From: Pseudomonadota bacterium | GTDB taxonomy: Bacteria > Pseudomonadota > Alphaproteobacteria > Reyranellales > Reyranellaceae | DNA: 30,497 nt | Assembly (NCBI GenBank): GCA_023436825.1 | Contig: JAEZHS010000211.1 | Span: 1 to 30,497, forward strand | Reading direction: 5' to 3' | In this document: one piece after another, positions 1 to 8,363 of the stretch | Layout of the letters: each line of letters opens with the position of its first letter | Position numbering within the stretch: the stretch's first letter is position 1 | Translations under genes and position numbers: made by a program | Notes under the pieces: model-generated | What the model saw: the letters and a program-made list of their open reading frames with translations, nothing else | Database searches by the model: none | Told to the model about the DNA's origin: nothing

Positions 1-2
1 AT

Positions 3-98
3 GACGTCGTCACCGCATTTACCCCCTTCGGCGTCGAGACCCTCAAGGCGCTCGTCGAAGAATACAAACGGCAAGCTGCAGATCGCCGCCGCGAGTAG
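3..98 (+). CDS. C-terminal end of an unrecognised protein (partial)
   Basis: Reading frame 3 is open from the left edge to a TAG at 96-98, giving about 31 residues rich in charged amino acids and ending in an arginine-rich tail. It uses GC-rich third positions like a genuine coding sequence. The family cannot be recognised from so short a piece, and the start lies outside the window. The next 108 bases (99-206) contain nothing I can support. It could also be a chance open frame in decayed DNA, since everything to its right is pseudogenised. Confidence 0.3.
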   Translation, partial: DVVTAFTPFGVETLKALVEEYKRQAADRRRE

Positions 99-206
99 CT
101 ACGACGCGGTACTCACCGCAGGCTTACCTTTCACCTTGGTCGCATCGACCAGCCCTGTTGCCCGTCAGGCATACTGCACCTACGCTTTCGGTAGCTATCC
201 GGGGAG

Positions 207-1935
207 ATGCCGTTGGCGCGTGAGCAGCGTGAACTGGCGGCAATCGTTGCTGCAGACGTCGTCGGCTGCTCCCGCCTGATGGGGCGTGACGAGAGCGGGA
301 CACTGGCGCGCCTGCGCAAGAACCGATCCGAACACCTCGATCCCGTGCTGGCCAAATACGGAGGTTGGCTGGTCAAGCTGACCGGCGACGGGGCCCTCAT
401 CGAGTTCGCCAGTGCAGTCGATGCGCTGAGTGCCGCCATCGAGTTCCAGCAAGCCATAGCCGACGCCCATCACGACCAGCCTGCCGATGCCGCGCTCGTC
501 TTCAGCATGGGCCTGCACCGGGGCGACCTGATTGTCGATGGTGACGATCTCTACGGAGATGGTGTCAACGTTGCCGCTCGCCTTGAAGCGGAAGCTCCTC
601 CTGACGGCATCATGATTTCGCGGACGGTCCATGAAGCGGTGATGGGTCGGGTGTAAGCGACCTTCGACGATCTCGGCAACCTTGCCCTGAAGAACATCGA
701 ACGTCCCATTCAAGCGTTTAGCGTGAGGTGGAAGCCGTCGGATTGGCAACCTTCGGCGACACCTGACGTGACTATCGCACCGGCTACGCCGCCGCAGGTG
801 CCGCTGCCGTTGCCCGACAAGCCCTCCATCGCCGTGCTGCCATTCCAAAACATGAGTGGCGACGCCGAACAGGAGTATTTCGCGGATGGCGTCGTGGAAG
901 ACATCCTCACTGCGTTATCGCGATTTAGATCGCTGTTCGTGATCGCATGAAATTCGAGCTTCACCTACAAGGGCAAGATCATCGACATCAAGCAGGTCGG
1001 ATGCGAACTCGGCGTCCGCCATATCCTGGAAGGGAGTGTTCGAAAGGCGGGTGGCAAAGTCCGCATCACCGCGCAATTGATCAACGCTGAGACTGGGGCG
1101 CACCTCTGGGCTGATCGTTTGACGGCGCTCTGGAGGATATCTTCTCCTTGCAAGATGAAGTAGTCGAGAAGGTCATTGCTGCTATTGCCCCTGGTGTCGA
1201 GCGAGCGGAAATCGAACGCGCCCAGCGCAAGCCGACGGCGAACCTCGGCGCTCACGAGTGTTACCTCAGGACCGTGCCTTTCTGGTGGGCGAATAATCGG
1301 ACAGAAACGACGCATCTGTGCGCCTTCTCAGGCGGGCTCTTGAAATTGACCCCGGCCATTCATCGGCAATGGGATTGTTGCTCGCCGTCTACGGCATGCG
1401 CCGATCAGCGGGCTTCCACAGTGATGATGACGTGGTGGAAGATGCGCAAAATGGAAGCGCTGGTGCGCCAAGCCGTACGCATTGGACGAGACGATGCTGT
1501 TGCACTTGGATGCGCTTCATTTGGTATCGCATTTTTATTGCGCGATCTTGCCTTGCAGAAGAACAGGCAGCGCGCGCCTTAGCGTTGAACGCTAACCTTG
1601 CGAGTGCCTGGGCTTTTATGGGTTACATTCACCTCTGGTCTGGCAATCCAGCCCAGACCGTCAGCGATCTGGCGCGCGCCACCCGGCTTGATCCATTGAA
1701 TGACTCGGTTAACTGGAAGTCGGCCACGGCGCACGCTTATTACTTTCTCGACAGGCATGAGGAAGCACTACGGATTGCTGAAAACATGGTGCAGCGCAAC
1801 CCCGAGGGGCACAGTGGCCTGCGCCTGGCCACCGTCTGTGCCGCGTTCGCTGGACACGTGGAAGTAGCGCGAATATTCGCGTCGAACCTCCAACGGATCG
1901 ATCCAGCGTTCCACGTTTCCCGGCTTGCGGACTAG
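207..1935 (+). pseudogene. Decayed class III adenylate/guanylate cyclase with TPR-like C-terminus
   Basis: The first 149 codons encode a class III cyclase catalytic domain: the RELAAIVAADVVGCSRLMG opening, the GDG motif in KLTGDGALIEF, and the DGDDLYGDGVNVAARLE segment. The same frame continues past a TAA at 654-656 into a proline-rich linker and the FlgO-like segment (LPDKPSIAVLPFQNMSG), then hits a TGA at 948-950 (RNSSFTYKGK would be expected). A base is missing near 1117-1121. After that, the similarity to TPR-bearing cyclases alternates between frames 2 and 1, with shifts near 1318, 1450 and 1555. The TPR part ends at a TAG at 1933-1935, short of the usual family end and abutting an integrase remnant. 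Intact relatives make cAMP from ATP in the cytoplasm; this copy cannot make a full-length protein. The N-terminal 149-residue domain alone could in principle still be translated from ATG 207. Confidence 0.85.
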
Positions 1936-2084
1936 CCGCGCCCACCATGTGCCGCCGCTCAAGTTCTTGCGGTAGTCGAGGAACACGCCGCGGTCGAGTT
2001 TCGCCGAGTAGGGCTTGCCGCGCTGCGCCAACTTGCGGCGGGCCGTTCGAGTTCCAGCGAAGCATCGCGGATCGTCTGCCCCAT
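1925..2084 (-). pseudogene. N-terminal remnant of a tyrosine integrase
   Basis: On the minus strand an ATG at 2084 opens MGQTIRDASLE. After a one-base loss near 2050 the neighbouring frame continues with TRTARRKLAQRGKPYS, then LDRGVFLDYRKN and SGGTWWARLV. This is the usual start of alphaproteobacterial phage-type integrases (TIRDA.L.TRTAR.KL..RGKPY, L.YRK...GG.W.AR). Similarity stops at about 1925-1935, exactly where the cyclase pseudogene ends on the other strand. The piece therefore lacks the core-binding and catalytic domains and is non-functional. It is a different integrase lineage from the gene at 3380-4846, so at least two integrases have been in this region. Family assignment is from memory of conserved N-terminal patterns. 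Confidence 0.7.
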
Positions 2085-2188
2085 CTCGGCGATCTCCCAA
2101 TGTCCAAAGAATATCCAAAACCCGTAGCAGGGTACGCTTGCACGCTCCAGCACGCGCATGCGCAAAAGCCTTATCTCATCGGCATTTT

Positions 2189-2662
2189 CTATGATAGCGC
2201 CTGAATGCGGTTGGAGCTAGATGTTGCTCTGGCAACGCCGACTGGCATACCTCCATTCGGCAGAAGACGGGCGACGCCTAGGCCCGTACCTGGGCCAATG
2301 ACGAGAGAAGGTTGTAGTGGATCCCGCGTTCCTGACTTCACGGCGCCTATCTCGTCGGCGCGCAGGGTAGCAAAGGACAATGCCTGTGCGACAAGGTCAT
2401 TGATGACGACCAGCCTGCGCAAGCCAAGACGCTGAGGCACATCGCCGATGGAGAATCGCCACGGACTGTTGGTAAATGCCACCTCATCGCCCAATACAAG
2501 CACCGCCTCATCCACCTGCAGACCCGCAAGGTAGACCTCAATAGCCTCTACAAGGCCAGGGTGGTCGGTAATCGCAAGCTTCCGTGTGTTGGCCGGAAGC
2601 TGGCCAGGACCCACAATTGCAAACCTCGCGTTCGTGCCGCCAATGTCTCCGACCCGCCTCAT
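2189..2662 (-). pseudogene. glk: Truncated glucokinase (N-terminal part only)
   Basis: The product begins MRRVGDIGGTNARFA, the phosphate-1 glycine motif of the Glk-type glucokinases. It continues with AFTNSPWRFS, RLVVINDLVAQALS and the GPGTGLGV motif. Intact members are about 320 residues; this reading frame is 157 residues. Similarity stops after the LLPNGGMPVGVA segment, followed by about 14 unrelated residues and a TAG. The C-terminal half, which carries the rest of the ATP- and glucose-binding cleft, is absent, so glucose phosphorylation is not expected. The gene lies between the integrase remnant and the DUF1269 gene, within the decayed element. The ATG at 2660-2662 is the only reasonable start, since the motif begins six residues later. 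Confidence 0.75.
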
Positions 2663-2938
2663 AGTGGCATGACGGAGAGACGGGCGCTGAAGCTGCGTCC
2701 TTCTTTCCCATAATAGCGCAAACCATATTGACTGGTTTACAGTCCGGAGAACGACGTTACCGGCATCGCGTGACGGTCAAAGCAGAGAATGGCCCGACTG
2801 CCGAACACCCGAACCATGATTATTGCATCTCGTTAGAAGATTAGCCCAGGATTTGGCGGTCGGCGTACCCGATACCAGCGCTCGGCCCTTGTCATATCGC
2901 TGCTCTGATGCTGTCCGCGGACAACAAGGGAGACTTCC

Positions 2939-3376
2939 ATGAACAAATCCATCGTTGTCTCTTTTCCGGATGAAGCAAGCGCTCGGCGAGGAATAGAAGC
3001 CTTGACGGAGCTAAAGTCAGAACATTTCCTGCTGCATGGCGCGGGTATCGTCATCAAGGACGACAGCGGAAAACTTGCGATGCAAGTAGTCTCCGACGAG
3101 GGATGGAGGCTTATCGCTGCGGGCGTGCTACTCGGCGGACTGGCTGGATTGAGTGTCGATCTGCTGGCAGCCGCCATTCTGGCAGCAGGTGGCGCAGTGT
3201 CTGGTGCAGGGGCCGCACTCACGCACCGCGGCGCTGGCGAACGTCTTATGGAGAAAGTGGCTCGCCGCCTACGGGCAGGCTCGGCAGCCATCGTCGCCGA
3301 TGTCGAGACCGGCAATGTAGACTTTATTATAACCCGGATGGAGGCGCTTGGAGGGTCCGTCCTGCATCAGGAATAA
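2939..3376 (+). CDS. DUF1269-type membrane protein
   Basis: This is a 145-residue protein with ATG at 2939 preceded by a good Shine-Dalgarno (AAGGGAGA, five bases upstream). The layout matches DUF1269 proteins: an N-terminal ferredoxin-like half (residues 1-57), a hydrophobic glycine/alanine-rich hairpin at about 59-95 that could span the membrane once or twice, then a second alpha/beta half with the typical RLRAGSAAIVADVE and EALGGSVL segments. The molecular function of the family is unknown; members are often induced by general stress. The gene looks intact although both flanks are pseudogenes. It may be cargo of the element or a surviving host gene. Confidence 0.75.
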   Translation: MNKSIVVSFPDEASARRGIEALTELKSEHFLLHGAGIVIKDDSGKLAMQVVSDEGWRLIAAGVLLGGLAGLSVDLLAAAILAAGGAVSGAGAALTHRGAGERLMEKVARRLRAGSAAIVADVETGNVDFIITRMEALGGSVLHQE

Positions 3377-3379
3377 GTG

Positions 3380-4846
3380 TCAGCATCTGCGATGGGCCGA
3401 TTCTCTCGGGACTTCGGCCACTTGGTCTGAGCCCAGGCTATCAGACATCGCAATCTCCTCCGCGTCATCCGCGGTCCGCCGAGTACGAGGGGGAACGGCG
3501 CGGTTCGGTCCGCGACGGTGACGAAAGGGCCGATAGTTTCCGAGCTTCGTGAGAGATGTGTAGTTGCCGTCGTCAAAGCCGGGCGGCTTGTCTCCATCCG
3601 GCGTCGATTTCACCGTCGTCTCCGCAGCCACGATCGGCAAGCGAGCTGACTTCGTGGCAGCGGCCGGGAAGGCGGCGCCGATTAGACCCTGGCGTCGAGA
3701 CGTCACTGCCTCGGCAGCTGCCCTAACTGGATCATCCTCGGTATGCACGTAGCGCATGAACATCGTAACGGTCTTGTGTGCTGTAGCGCCATGCCGACCT
3801 TCACGGGGATTCCTGAGTTCGCGATATCGGTCGCCGAGCGGTGGCGGATACCATGTGTGCCGACGTGCTGTAGCCCGGCGCGCCCGAGGATGCGCCGCCA
3901 GCCCTTGTAGTAGGTGTGCTTCGACATCGGCCGGTTGGGATCGAAGATCGAGGGGCAGACGTAGGGTGAACTTTCCAAACGCGGTGCCGCCTCGAGCAGG
4001 CGGACAGCTTCGGCGCTCATCGGCTTCGACATGCCACCGGTCTTGCTGTCGGGCCACGCGACACGGCGGTTGTCGAGATCGACCCAGGCCCATTCGAGCT
4101 TGAGGATCTCCGACATCCGGGCCGCAAACTCGAACTGTAGCCGGATGGCAAGGAGGATGAACGGATGCTCCAGGCCCTCGGCCTCCGGCTTGTTCAAGTA
4201 GGCATACAATCGCTTCAACTCCACATCGGTGATCAGCCGGGTCTTTCCTCGTTCGGGAAATCTCGGGATATGGCGGCAGGGGTTCGATCCGTCTGGACGC
4301 ATGCCCCAGACCTCCGCCATGTTGAACATCTTGCGGAGTGCCGACAGCACCCGGTTGGCGTTCGGCGGGGTTTTCGCCATCTTCTGCATCAAGCTTGAGA
4401 TATCACGCGCGCGTGATGTCAGAAACCTTGGTCTTGCCGAGATGGGGAATGATGTAGAGCTTGCCGTAGCCACGGTTGGCTTCGACCGTCGAGGGCTTGT
4501 TGCGCGGCTCGGCGTAGTCGGCGATGAAGCGCTCGAAAAGCTCCTGCACCGTGGCGGCCCGGCGCGCGGCGCTCTTCTCAGCACTCGGATCCTTGCCCTT
4601 GCGGACGTCGGCCAACCAGTCCTGGGCGATGGCCCGGGCCTGCTCGACAGTGATCTCGCCAAAGCGGCCGATGGCGGGCTTGCGGCGCTGACCGTTGTTG
4701 GCGACATAGGCCACCATGAAGACCTTGCGGCCTGTCGGCGTCACTTTGAGCAAGAAATCCGGAATCGCCGCGTCGCGGATTTCGTAAGGATCCTTCTCCG
4801 GCTGAGCGGAGTCCACGACGGTCTTCGTGAGTTTGAGTCTTGGCAT
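3380..4846 (-). pseudogene. Tyrosine recombinase (phage-type integrase), two frameshifts
   Basis: ATG at 4846 has a strong Shine-Dalgarno (GGAGGA) just upstream. Residues 1-90 are an Arm-type DNA-binding domain (DUF4102-like: DAAIPDFLLKVTPTGRKVFM, RRKPAIGRFGEITVEQAR). Residues 90-150 begin the core-binding domain. Near 4404-4410 an extra base in the alternating CG run creates a TGA. The next frame carries LMQKMAKTPPNANRVLSALR, the catalytic arginine in AARMSEILKLEW, and HGIRH. Near 3776-3786 a lost base shifts to a third frame that holds the tail with the nucleophile tyrosine (FMRYVH) and runs to a TGA at 3380. All catalytic boxes are therefore present but spread over three frames. The gene begins about 180 bases from a tRNA 3' fragment, the classical integrase/attachment-site arrangement. 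Decay or sequencing indels are both possible; several nearby genes are broken too, which favours decay. Confidence 0.85.
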
Positions 4847-5028
4847 TCCTATCCTCCGACGAGGCCAGATCGATCTCAGGTGCAAAATAGGTGCAGCCAG
4901 AAATCCAACCGTGGCGTACGACCGGCTAGGACTGGATCACCATACGACGTGGAAATGCCAGAAGGATCAGGCGCTTATCGTGTCGTGGCGTACTGCCGGA
5001 TAGAGATAGGATAGGTGGTCCATCGCTC

Positions 5029-5083
5029 CTCAAAATCAGGTTTCCTCACGGAAGCGTTGGTTCGAGTCCGACCGGGGGCACCA
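5029..5083 (+). other. 3' half of a tRNA-Leu, putative att site scar
   Basis: From 5029 the sequence reads as a tRNA from the anticodon loop onward: loop CTCAAAA (anticodon CAA at 5031-5033), 3' anticodon-stem strand 5036-5040, a variable arm with a TTCC/GGAA stem (5041-5055), T-stem GTTGG/CCGAC around TTCGAGT (5056-5072), 3' acceptor strand CGGGGGC (5073-5079), discriminator A and encoded CCA (5081-5083). The bases before 5029 do not pair with these strands and no D-arm or 5' acceptor strand (GCCCCCG) is present, so this is not a complete gene. Such 3' fragments are left at one end of elements that integrate into tRNA genes by tyrosine recombinases, and a broken integrase lies next to it. 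Confidence 0.7.
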
Positions 5084-5165
5084 CCCTGCTGCGCGCTGCG
5101 CAGGACGAGCCCTTCGAAGCCCTGGCGAAGGAGGGCTGTTCGACCGCCAAATCGACACCAGGCGC

Positions 5166-5333
5166 CTATCTCTGCTCGCGGTCGGCGGCACGAGCCGCCA
5201 AGCGGTCGTACATCTCGGCGAGCTCCTGCATTGTCCGCTTGGCCTCGAGATCACGCATGTCGCGCGCCTTCTTGCGGGCCTCTTCTGCGCGTTCCCGCAG
5301 GTATTCCACCCTGAGTCGACCATCTGTGGTCAT
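5166..5333 (-). CDS. Small charged helical protein, unknown function
   Basis: This 55-residue protein starts at ATG 5333 (an in-frame ATG at 5414 would add 27 residues of unlikely composition). It has the pattern YLRERAEEARKKARDM...AKRTMQELAEMYDRLAARA, a short heptad-like amphipathic helix. Many small hypothetical proteins of Rhizobiales share this general Y-R-A-E-E-R/K-A pattern. No function is known to me. No clear Shine-Dalgarno precedes 5333. It stands alone between the tRNA scar and the response regulator, about 180 bases from the latter, and shares its strand. Confidence 0.55.
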   Translation of the reverse strand: MTTDGRLRVEYLRERAEEARKKARDMRDLEAKRTMQELAEMYDRLAARAADREQR

Positions 5334-5511
5334 GCGGTTCACGGCAAGCTGCGTGACGAACCGCGAGGAACCGACATCACGCCTCCGCAAAAAAAGAAGA
5401 CGCCGAGACCTCATGCGGCGGCGGTGTGCGCGGGGGGCAACACACGCCTGGACTCGGCGCCCGGACCCGAGACTATGGCCGCCGTCGCAACCCGGAAATG
5501 GAGATGATTGC

Positions 5512-6141
5512 CTAGGACCTCATAGGTATCCTCCGCATCTCCAGGCTCATGCTCATGCGGGCGAGGTGCGACACGGTCCGCGCCGCCATCTTCTTGAGCA
5601 CGGCTGCGCGATGATGCTCCGCCGTCCGCGTGCTGATCCCGAGCCGTGTGGCAAGGAGCTTCGTGGGCATTCCTTCGGCCAGGAGCGACATGACCTCCTG
5701 TTCACGAGGCGTCAGCGAACGGTAGTTCGCCTCGATCAGGGCCGAGGCCGCTTCCTCGACGGTCATGCGGCTGACGCGCTGCAAGGCTTCCTCCAGTGTT
5801 TCGAGAAGCTCCGCAGGCTCGAAGGGCTTCTCCATGAAGTGCAATGCCCCGGCGCGCATGGCCTTGACGGCTAGCGGCACATCGCCATGGCCGGTGATCA
5901 TGACCACGACCGGCCTGATCGGGCCCCTTTGCAGATGGCGCACCAAATCAAGTCCGCTCATTCCCGGCAACCGGACATCGACCAGCAGGCACAACGGCTT
6001 GCTTACCCTGACGTCCGAGAGGAACTCCTCGGCCGAGGCGTAGGTGCGTGCTTCGAGCCCAGCCGTGTCGAGCAGGGCCTTGAGCGCCTCGCAAACGTCG
6101 GCCTCGTCGTCGATCACGTAAACGATGCGCCTATGCGCCAT
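5512..6141 (-). CDS. FixJ-family response regulator
   Basis: The product is 209 residues, starting at ATG 6141 with GGAGG six bases upstream. The receiver domain (about 4-120) has the acidic pair D11/D12, phosphoacceptor D55 in LLVDVRLPGMSG, T83 in MITGHGD and K105 in MEKPFEP, all typical of the FixJ/NarL type. A LuxR-type helix-turn-helix follows (about 142-190: LTPREQEVMSLLAEG, TRLGISTRTAEHHRAAVLKKM). It is a phosphorylation-activated transcription factor. Its start overlaps the end of the upstream kinase gene by 11 bases, so the two are translationally coupled and form a two-component pair. The targets are not shown by the sequence; the divergent nhaD/secDF region is the nearest candidate. 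Confidence 0.93.
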   Translation of the reverse strand: MAHRRIVYVIDDEADVCEALKALLDTAGLEARTYASAEEFLSDVRVSKPLCLLVDVRLPGMSGLDLVRHLQRGPIRPVVVMITGHGDVPLAVKAMRAGALHFMEKPFEPAELLETLEEALQRVSRMTVEEAASALIEANYRSLTPREQEVMSLLAEGMPTKLLATRLGISTRTAEHHRAAVLKKMAARTVSHLARMSMSLEMRRIPMRS

Positions 6142-7795
6142 GTGCGTCCTCCGGGGCCACAGGAAGCTCGATGCTGAACCGCGTACCCTCGGCTGGTCCC
6201 AGGCTCTGCCAATCGATGGTTCCTCCATGGGCTGTGACGAGCTCGCGCGACAGCGCCAGTCCAAGACCCATGCCGTCGTGCTTGGTCGTCATGAAAGGCT
6301 CGAACAGATTCTTCGCGACCGTGTCCGCAACGCCAGGCCCGTTGTCTTCGACCTCGATCCGCACGCCGTTTCCGGTCGATGCGACGCGGACCGCTACCCG
6401 GCCCGGTCCGCGGCGCGCTTCGGCAGCGGCGTCGATCGCGTTGTTGATCACGTTGATGAGGGCCTGCTCGAGCTGCAGGGCATCCACGGTGACCTGCGGC
6501 ACGGGATCGGCATCGAGGCGCACCGAGACTCCATGTGCGCGCGCGTCATCTTCGGCGAGCGCAACGACCTTGCGGGTCAACGCTCCCAGATCGGTGGGCG
6601 TCGTCCTCAGCGTGCCGCGCGATACGAAGTCCCGAAGGTGCTCGAGGATGTCCTTCGCTCGCCGCAACTGCCCTGTAGCCTTCTCGAGTGAGTCCGCGAT
6701 TCGCGACGGTTCCATGGGCCTGGCGGAAAGCATCTGCTGGCCGACATGGAGGTACATGGCGACGTTCGACAGCGGCTGGCTGATTTGATGCGCCAGCGAG
6801 ACACCCATCGCTCCGGCAGTGGCATGCCTCGTCATGCGCGCGACCTCGGCATGGTGCTCGCGCAGGAGTTCGTCCGAGCGCCGGCGCTCGTCGACGACGG
6901 CGCCGAGCAGCAGTCCGTTGGAGGCGAGCGCCAGGACGAGGAGTTGGTAGCCCATGAAGGTACTCGCCGGATAGTCGGCAGAGCTGATGAACGCCAGCAA
7001 CAACAGATGGACAAGGCAGACGCCGGCCGAGGCGCCCGCAAATCCGGCGCGCATCGCGATCCAGCTCACGGGCAGGAACAGGAGATAGAAGAACTGGTAG
7101 TCGCTGGCGCCCTTGATCGAGAAGATCAGCCACAGGGACATCAGGGTCCCGACGAGAAAGACGCCCGAGTCGATCAGCAACGCCCTGGGCCTCGAACCAA
7201 GGAGACGCTGCATTGAGCCGTAGGCAGCCATGCCAACGGGGAGAAGGATGATGATGCCGACGGTGTCGCCGACCCAGAGATGCCGCACCGCCGCCCAGTA
7301 TTGTCTCAGTGGAAGGTCGCCGAACAAGACAAGAAAGCCGCAATAGAACGAGGCGATGACAAACGTTCCGGCCGGCACCACGACAAGCAATCCGATGACG
7401 TTGCGCAGGTCCGTGCGCTTCATCGCAAAGCCCAGGCCGCGCACGAGCGTGACCGCGAGCGCCGCGTAGCCGATTGCGACAACGGCGCTCGTGGCGACGG
7501 AAGCGCTCTTGCCAGCGGCGTAGATGAAAAGATCGGCCAGCAGCGCGGCAAGGAAGAGCACCGGCGCATAGGCTATGCCCTTGATCAACAAGAGGCCCAC
7601 GCTCAGTGCCTTCACGGGGTTCCACAGCGTGATTCCGAGGGCTTCGAGCTCGTGCACGCGCGTCAGCCATTCGAGCCCGAGGTAGGCAGCCGTGAACGCG
7701 CAACTGAGCAGGACATACTGGACCGTCGCCGGTCCGTACAGCCAACCTGCGCTCGCTCGCAGCCTTGCCATTCCGACACCCGATCCGCGGATCAT
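6131..7795 (-). CDS. MASE1-type membrane sensor histidine kinase
   Basis: With the start at 7795 the protein has 554 residues. The first 300 residues are hydrophobic, with about eight predicted membrane segments and the MASE1-like pattern (ITLWNPVKALSVGLLL near the start, SWIAMRAGFAGASAGV later). The cytoplasmic kinase follows: H-box with H336 in SLAHQISQPLSN, N-box NVINNAIDAA near 451, G1 box DNGPGV at 484-489, FEPF at about 498 and G2 box GMGLGL at 508-513. The H-box and kinase core resemble FixL-class kinases, matching the FixJ-type regulator encoded just downstream with an 11-base overlap. The signal sensed is unknown. Start alternatives are ATG 7771 and ATG 7912; the frame is open to 8086, but the upstream part has atypical composition and would overlap the divergent gene and the repeat site at 7870-7907. 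Confidence 0.88.
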   Translation of the reverse strand: MIRGSGVGMARLRASAGWLYGPATVQYVLLSCAFTAAYLGLEWLTRVHELEALGITLWNPVKALSVGLLLIKGIAYAPVLFLAALLADLFIYAAGKSASVATSAVVAIGYAALAVTLVRGLGFAMKRTDLRNVIGLLVVVPAGTFVIASFYCGFLVLFGDLPLRQYWAAVRHLWVGDTVGIIILLPVGMAAYGSMQRLLGSRPRALLIDSGVFLVGTLMSLWLIFSIKGASDYQFFYLLFLPVSWIAMRAGFAGASAGVCLVHLLLLAFISSADYPASTFMGYQLLVLALASNGLLLGAVVDERRRSDELLREHHAEVARMTRHATAGAMGVSLAHQISQPLSNVAMYLHVGQQMLSARPMEPSRIADSLEKATGQLRRAKDILEHLRDFVSRGTLRTTPTDLGALTRKVVALAEDDARAHGVSVRLDADPVPQVTVDALQLEQALINVINNAIDAAAEARRGPGRVAVRVASTGNGVRIEVEDNGPGVADTVAKNLFEPFMTTKHDGMGLGLALSRELVTAHGGTIDWQSLGPAEGTRFSIELPVAPEDAHGA

Positions 7796-7869
7796 TTCAT
7801 TCAATCTCGTTTTCCTGTCCTTACACGCGTGCTCCAGGCGTGTGACTTCAATCGTTCCGCCGACAAGTC

Positions 7870-7907
7870 CATAGGTAATGAGGCCAATATCGTCATAGGT
7901 AATATTG
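7870..7907. promoter_or_regulatory. Candidate operator in the kinase / small-ORF divergent region
   Basis: Between the kinase start (7795) and the divergent ORF (7979) the ten bases CATAGGTAAT occur twice in direct orientation, at 7870-7879 and 7894-7903 (24 bases apart). An inverted repeat CAATAT (7885-7890) / ATATTG (7902-7907) overlaps the second copy, with flanking GG and CC also symmetric. Repeats of this kind in a divergent promoter region suggest binding of a regulator. No protein is identified, and if the kinase starts at 7912 they would be inside its coding sequence. Confidence 0.35.
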
Positions 7908-7978
7908 CCCATGTCGTGCGCATCGGTTTGCCATGGCTTCGAGATGCGACTCGAAGCGACTGGTGCGATATTGACTTT

Positions 7979-8182
7979 ATGGGAAAAACTTATCGTCCAG
8001 AGTTTCGCGAGAGGCAAGGCCAATGGGAGTGGGCCGTCTTCCTTGAAGGCGAAGGCAGACCAGCGATGCCGTGGTCGAAACCCCATGCGGCCAAGGCTTC
8101 AGCGAAAGCCGATGCCGAAAAGGCGATACGAAGGTTGCAGGCACGCGATGCGCCCCGGCTTGAGGCGCTGACCAATCAGTAG
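7979..8182 (+). CDS. Small hypothetical protein (67 residues)
   Basis: ATG 7979 opens a 67-residue frame with a plausible globular start (MGKTYRPEFRERQGQWEWAVF) and an alanine/lysine-rich helix (AKASAKADAEKAIRRLQARDA). Composition and codon use look coding, but there is no clear Shine-Dalgarno, and I do not recognise the family. It is divergent from the histidine kinase and upstream of nhaD on the same strand, separated from nhaD by a large hairpin. It overlaps the long upstream extension of the kinase frame on the other strand; only one of the two can be right there, and I favour this one because the kinase domains begin only after 7771. Confidence 0.5.
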   Translation: MGKTYRPEFRERQGQWEWAVFLEGEGRPAMPWSKPHAAKASAKADAEKAIRRLQARDAPRLEALTNQ

Positions 8183-8190
8183 AGCGGAAT

Positions 8191-8231
8191 GCGATGAGGT
8201 GGAACCGCATATGCGGTTCCCAGCTGATCGC
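8191..8231. repeat. Near-perfect 20-bp hairpin / dispersed palindrome
   Basis: Positions 8191-8210 and 8211-8231 are reverse complements with three differences, and the central 20 bases (8201-8220) form a perfect palindrome. It starts ten bases behind the stop of the 67-residue ORF and is preceded by TAGAGCGGAA (8180-8189), which also opens the element at 17183. It could terminate the small ORF's transcript or be a copy of a dispersed intergenic palindrome. There is no T-run, so I do not call it a standard intrinsic terminator. Confidence 0.6.
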
Positions 8232-8363
8232 TTTCGCGCACCTTCATCGGCATTAGCCGCCATCGGCTGATAGGGATGAATACCTACTACGTCCGCTCTC
8301 AATTGTGTTCGCGTCGGGGTTGCGGCAATGACGACGCTCGGCGTCCGTTGGCGGGGAGGAACG

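Noticed and set aside
5108..5137. Hairpin AGCCCTTC...GAAGGAGGGCT-like behind the tRNA fragment
   Set aside because: The stem is about eight pairs with wobble and no T-run; it is too weak to call a terminator.
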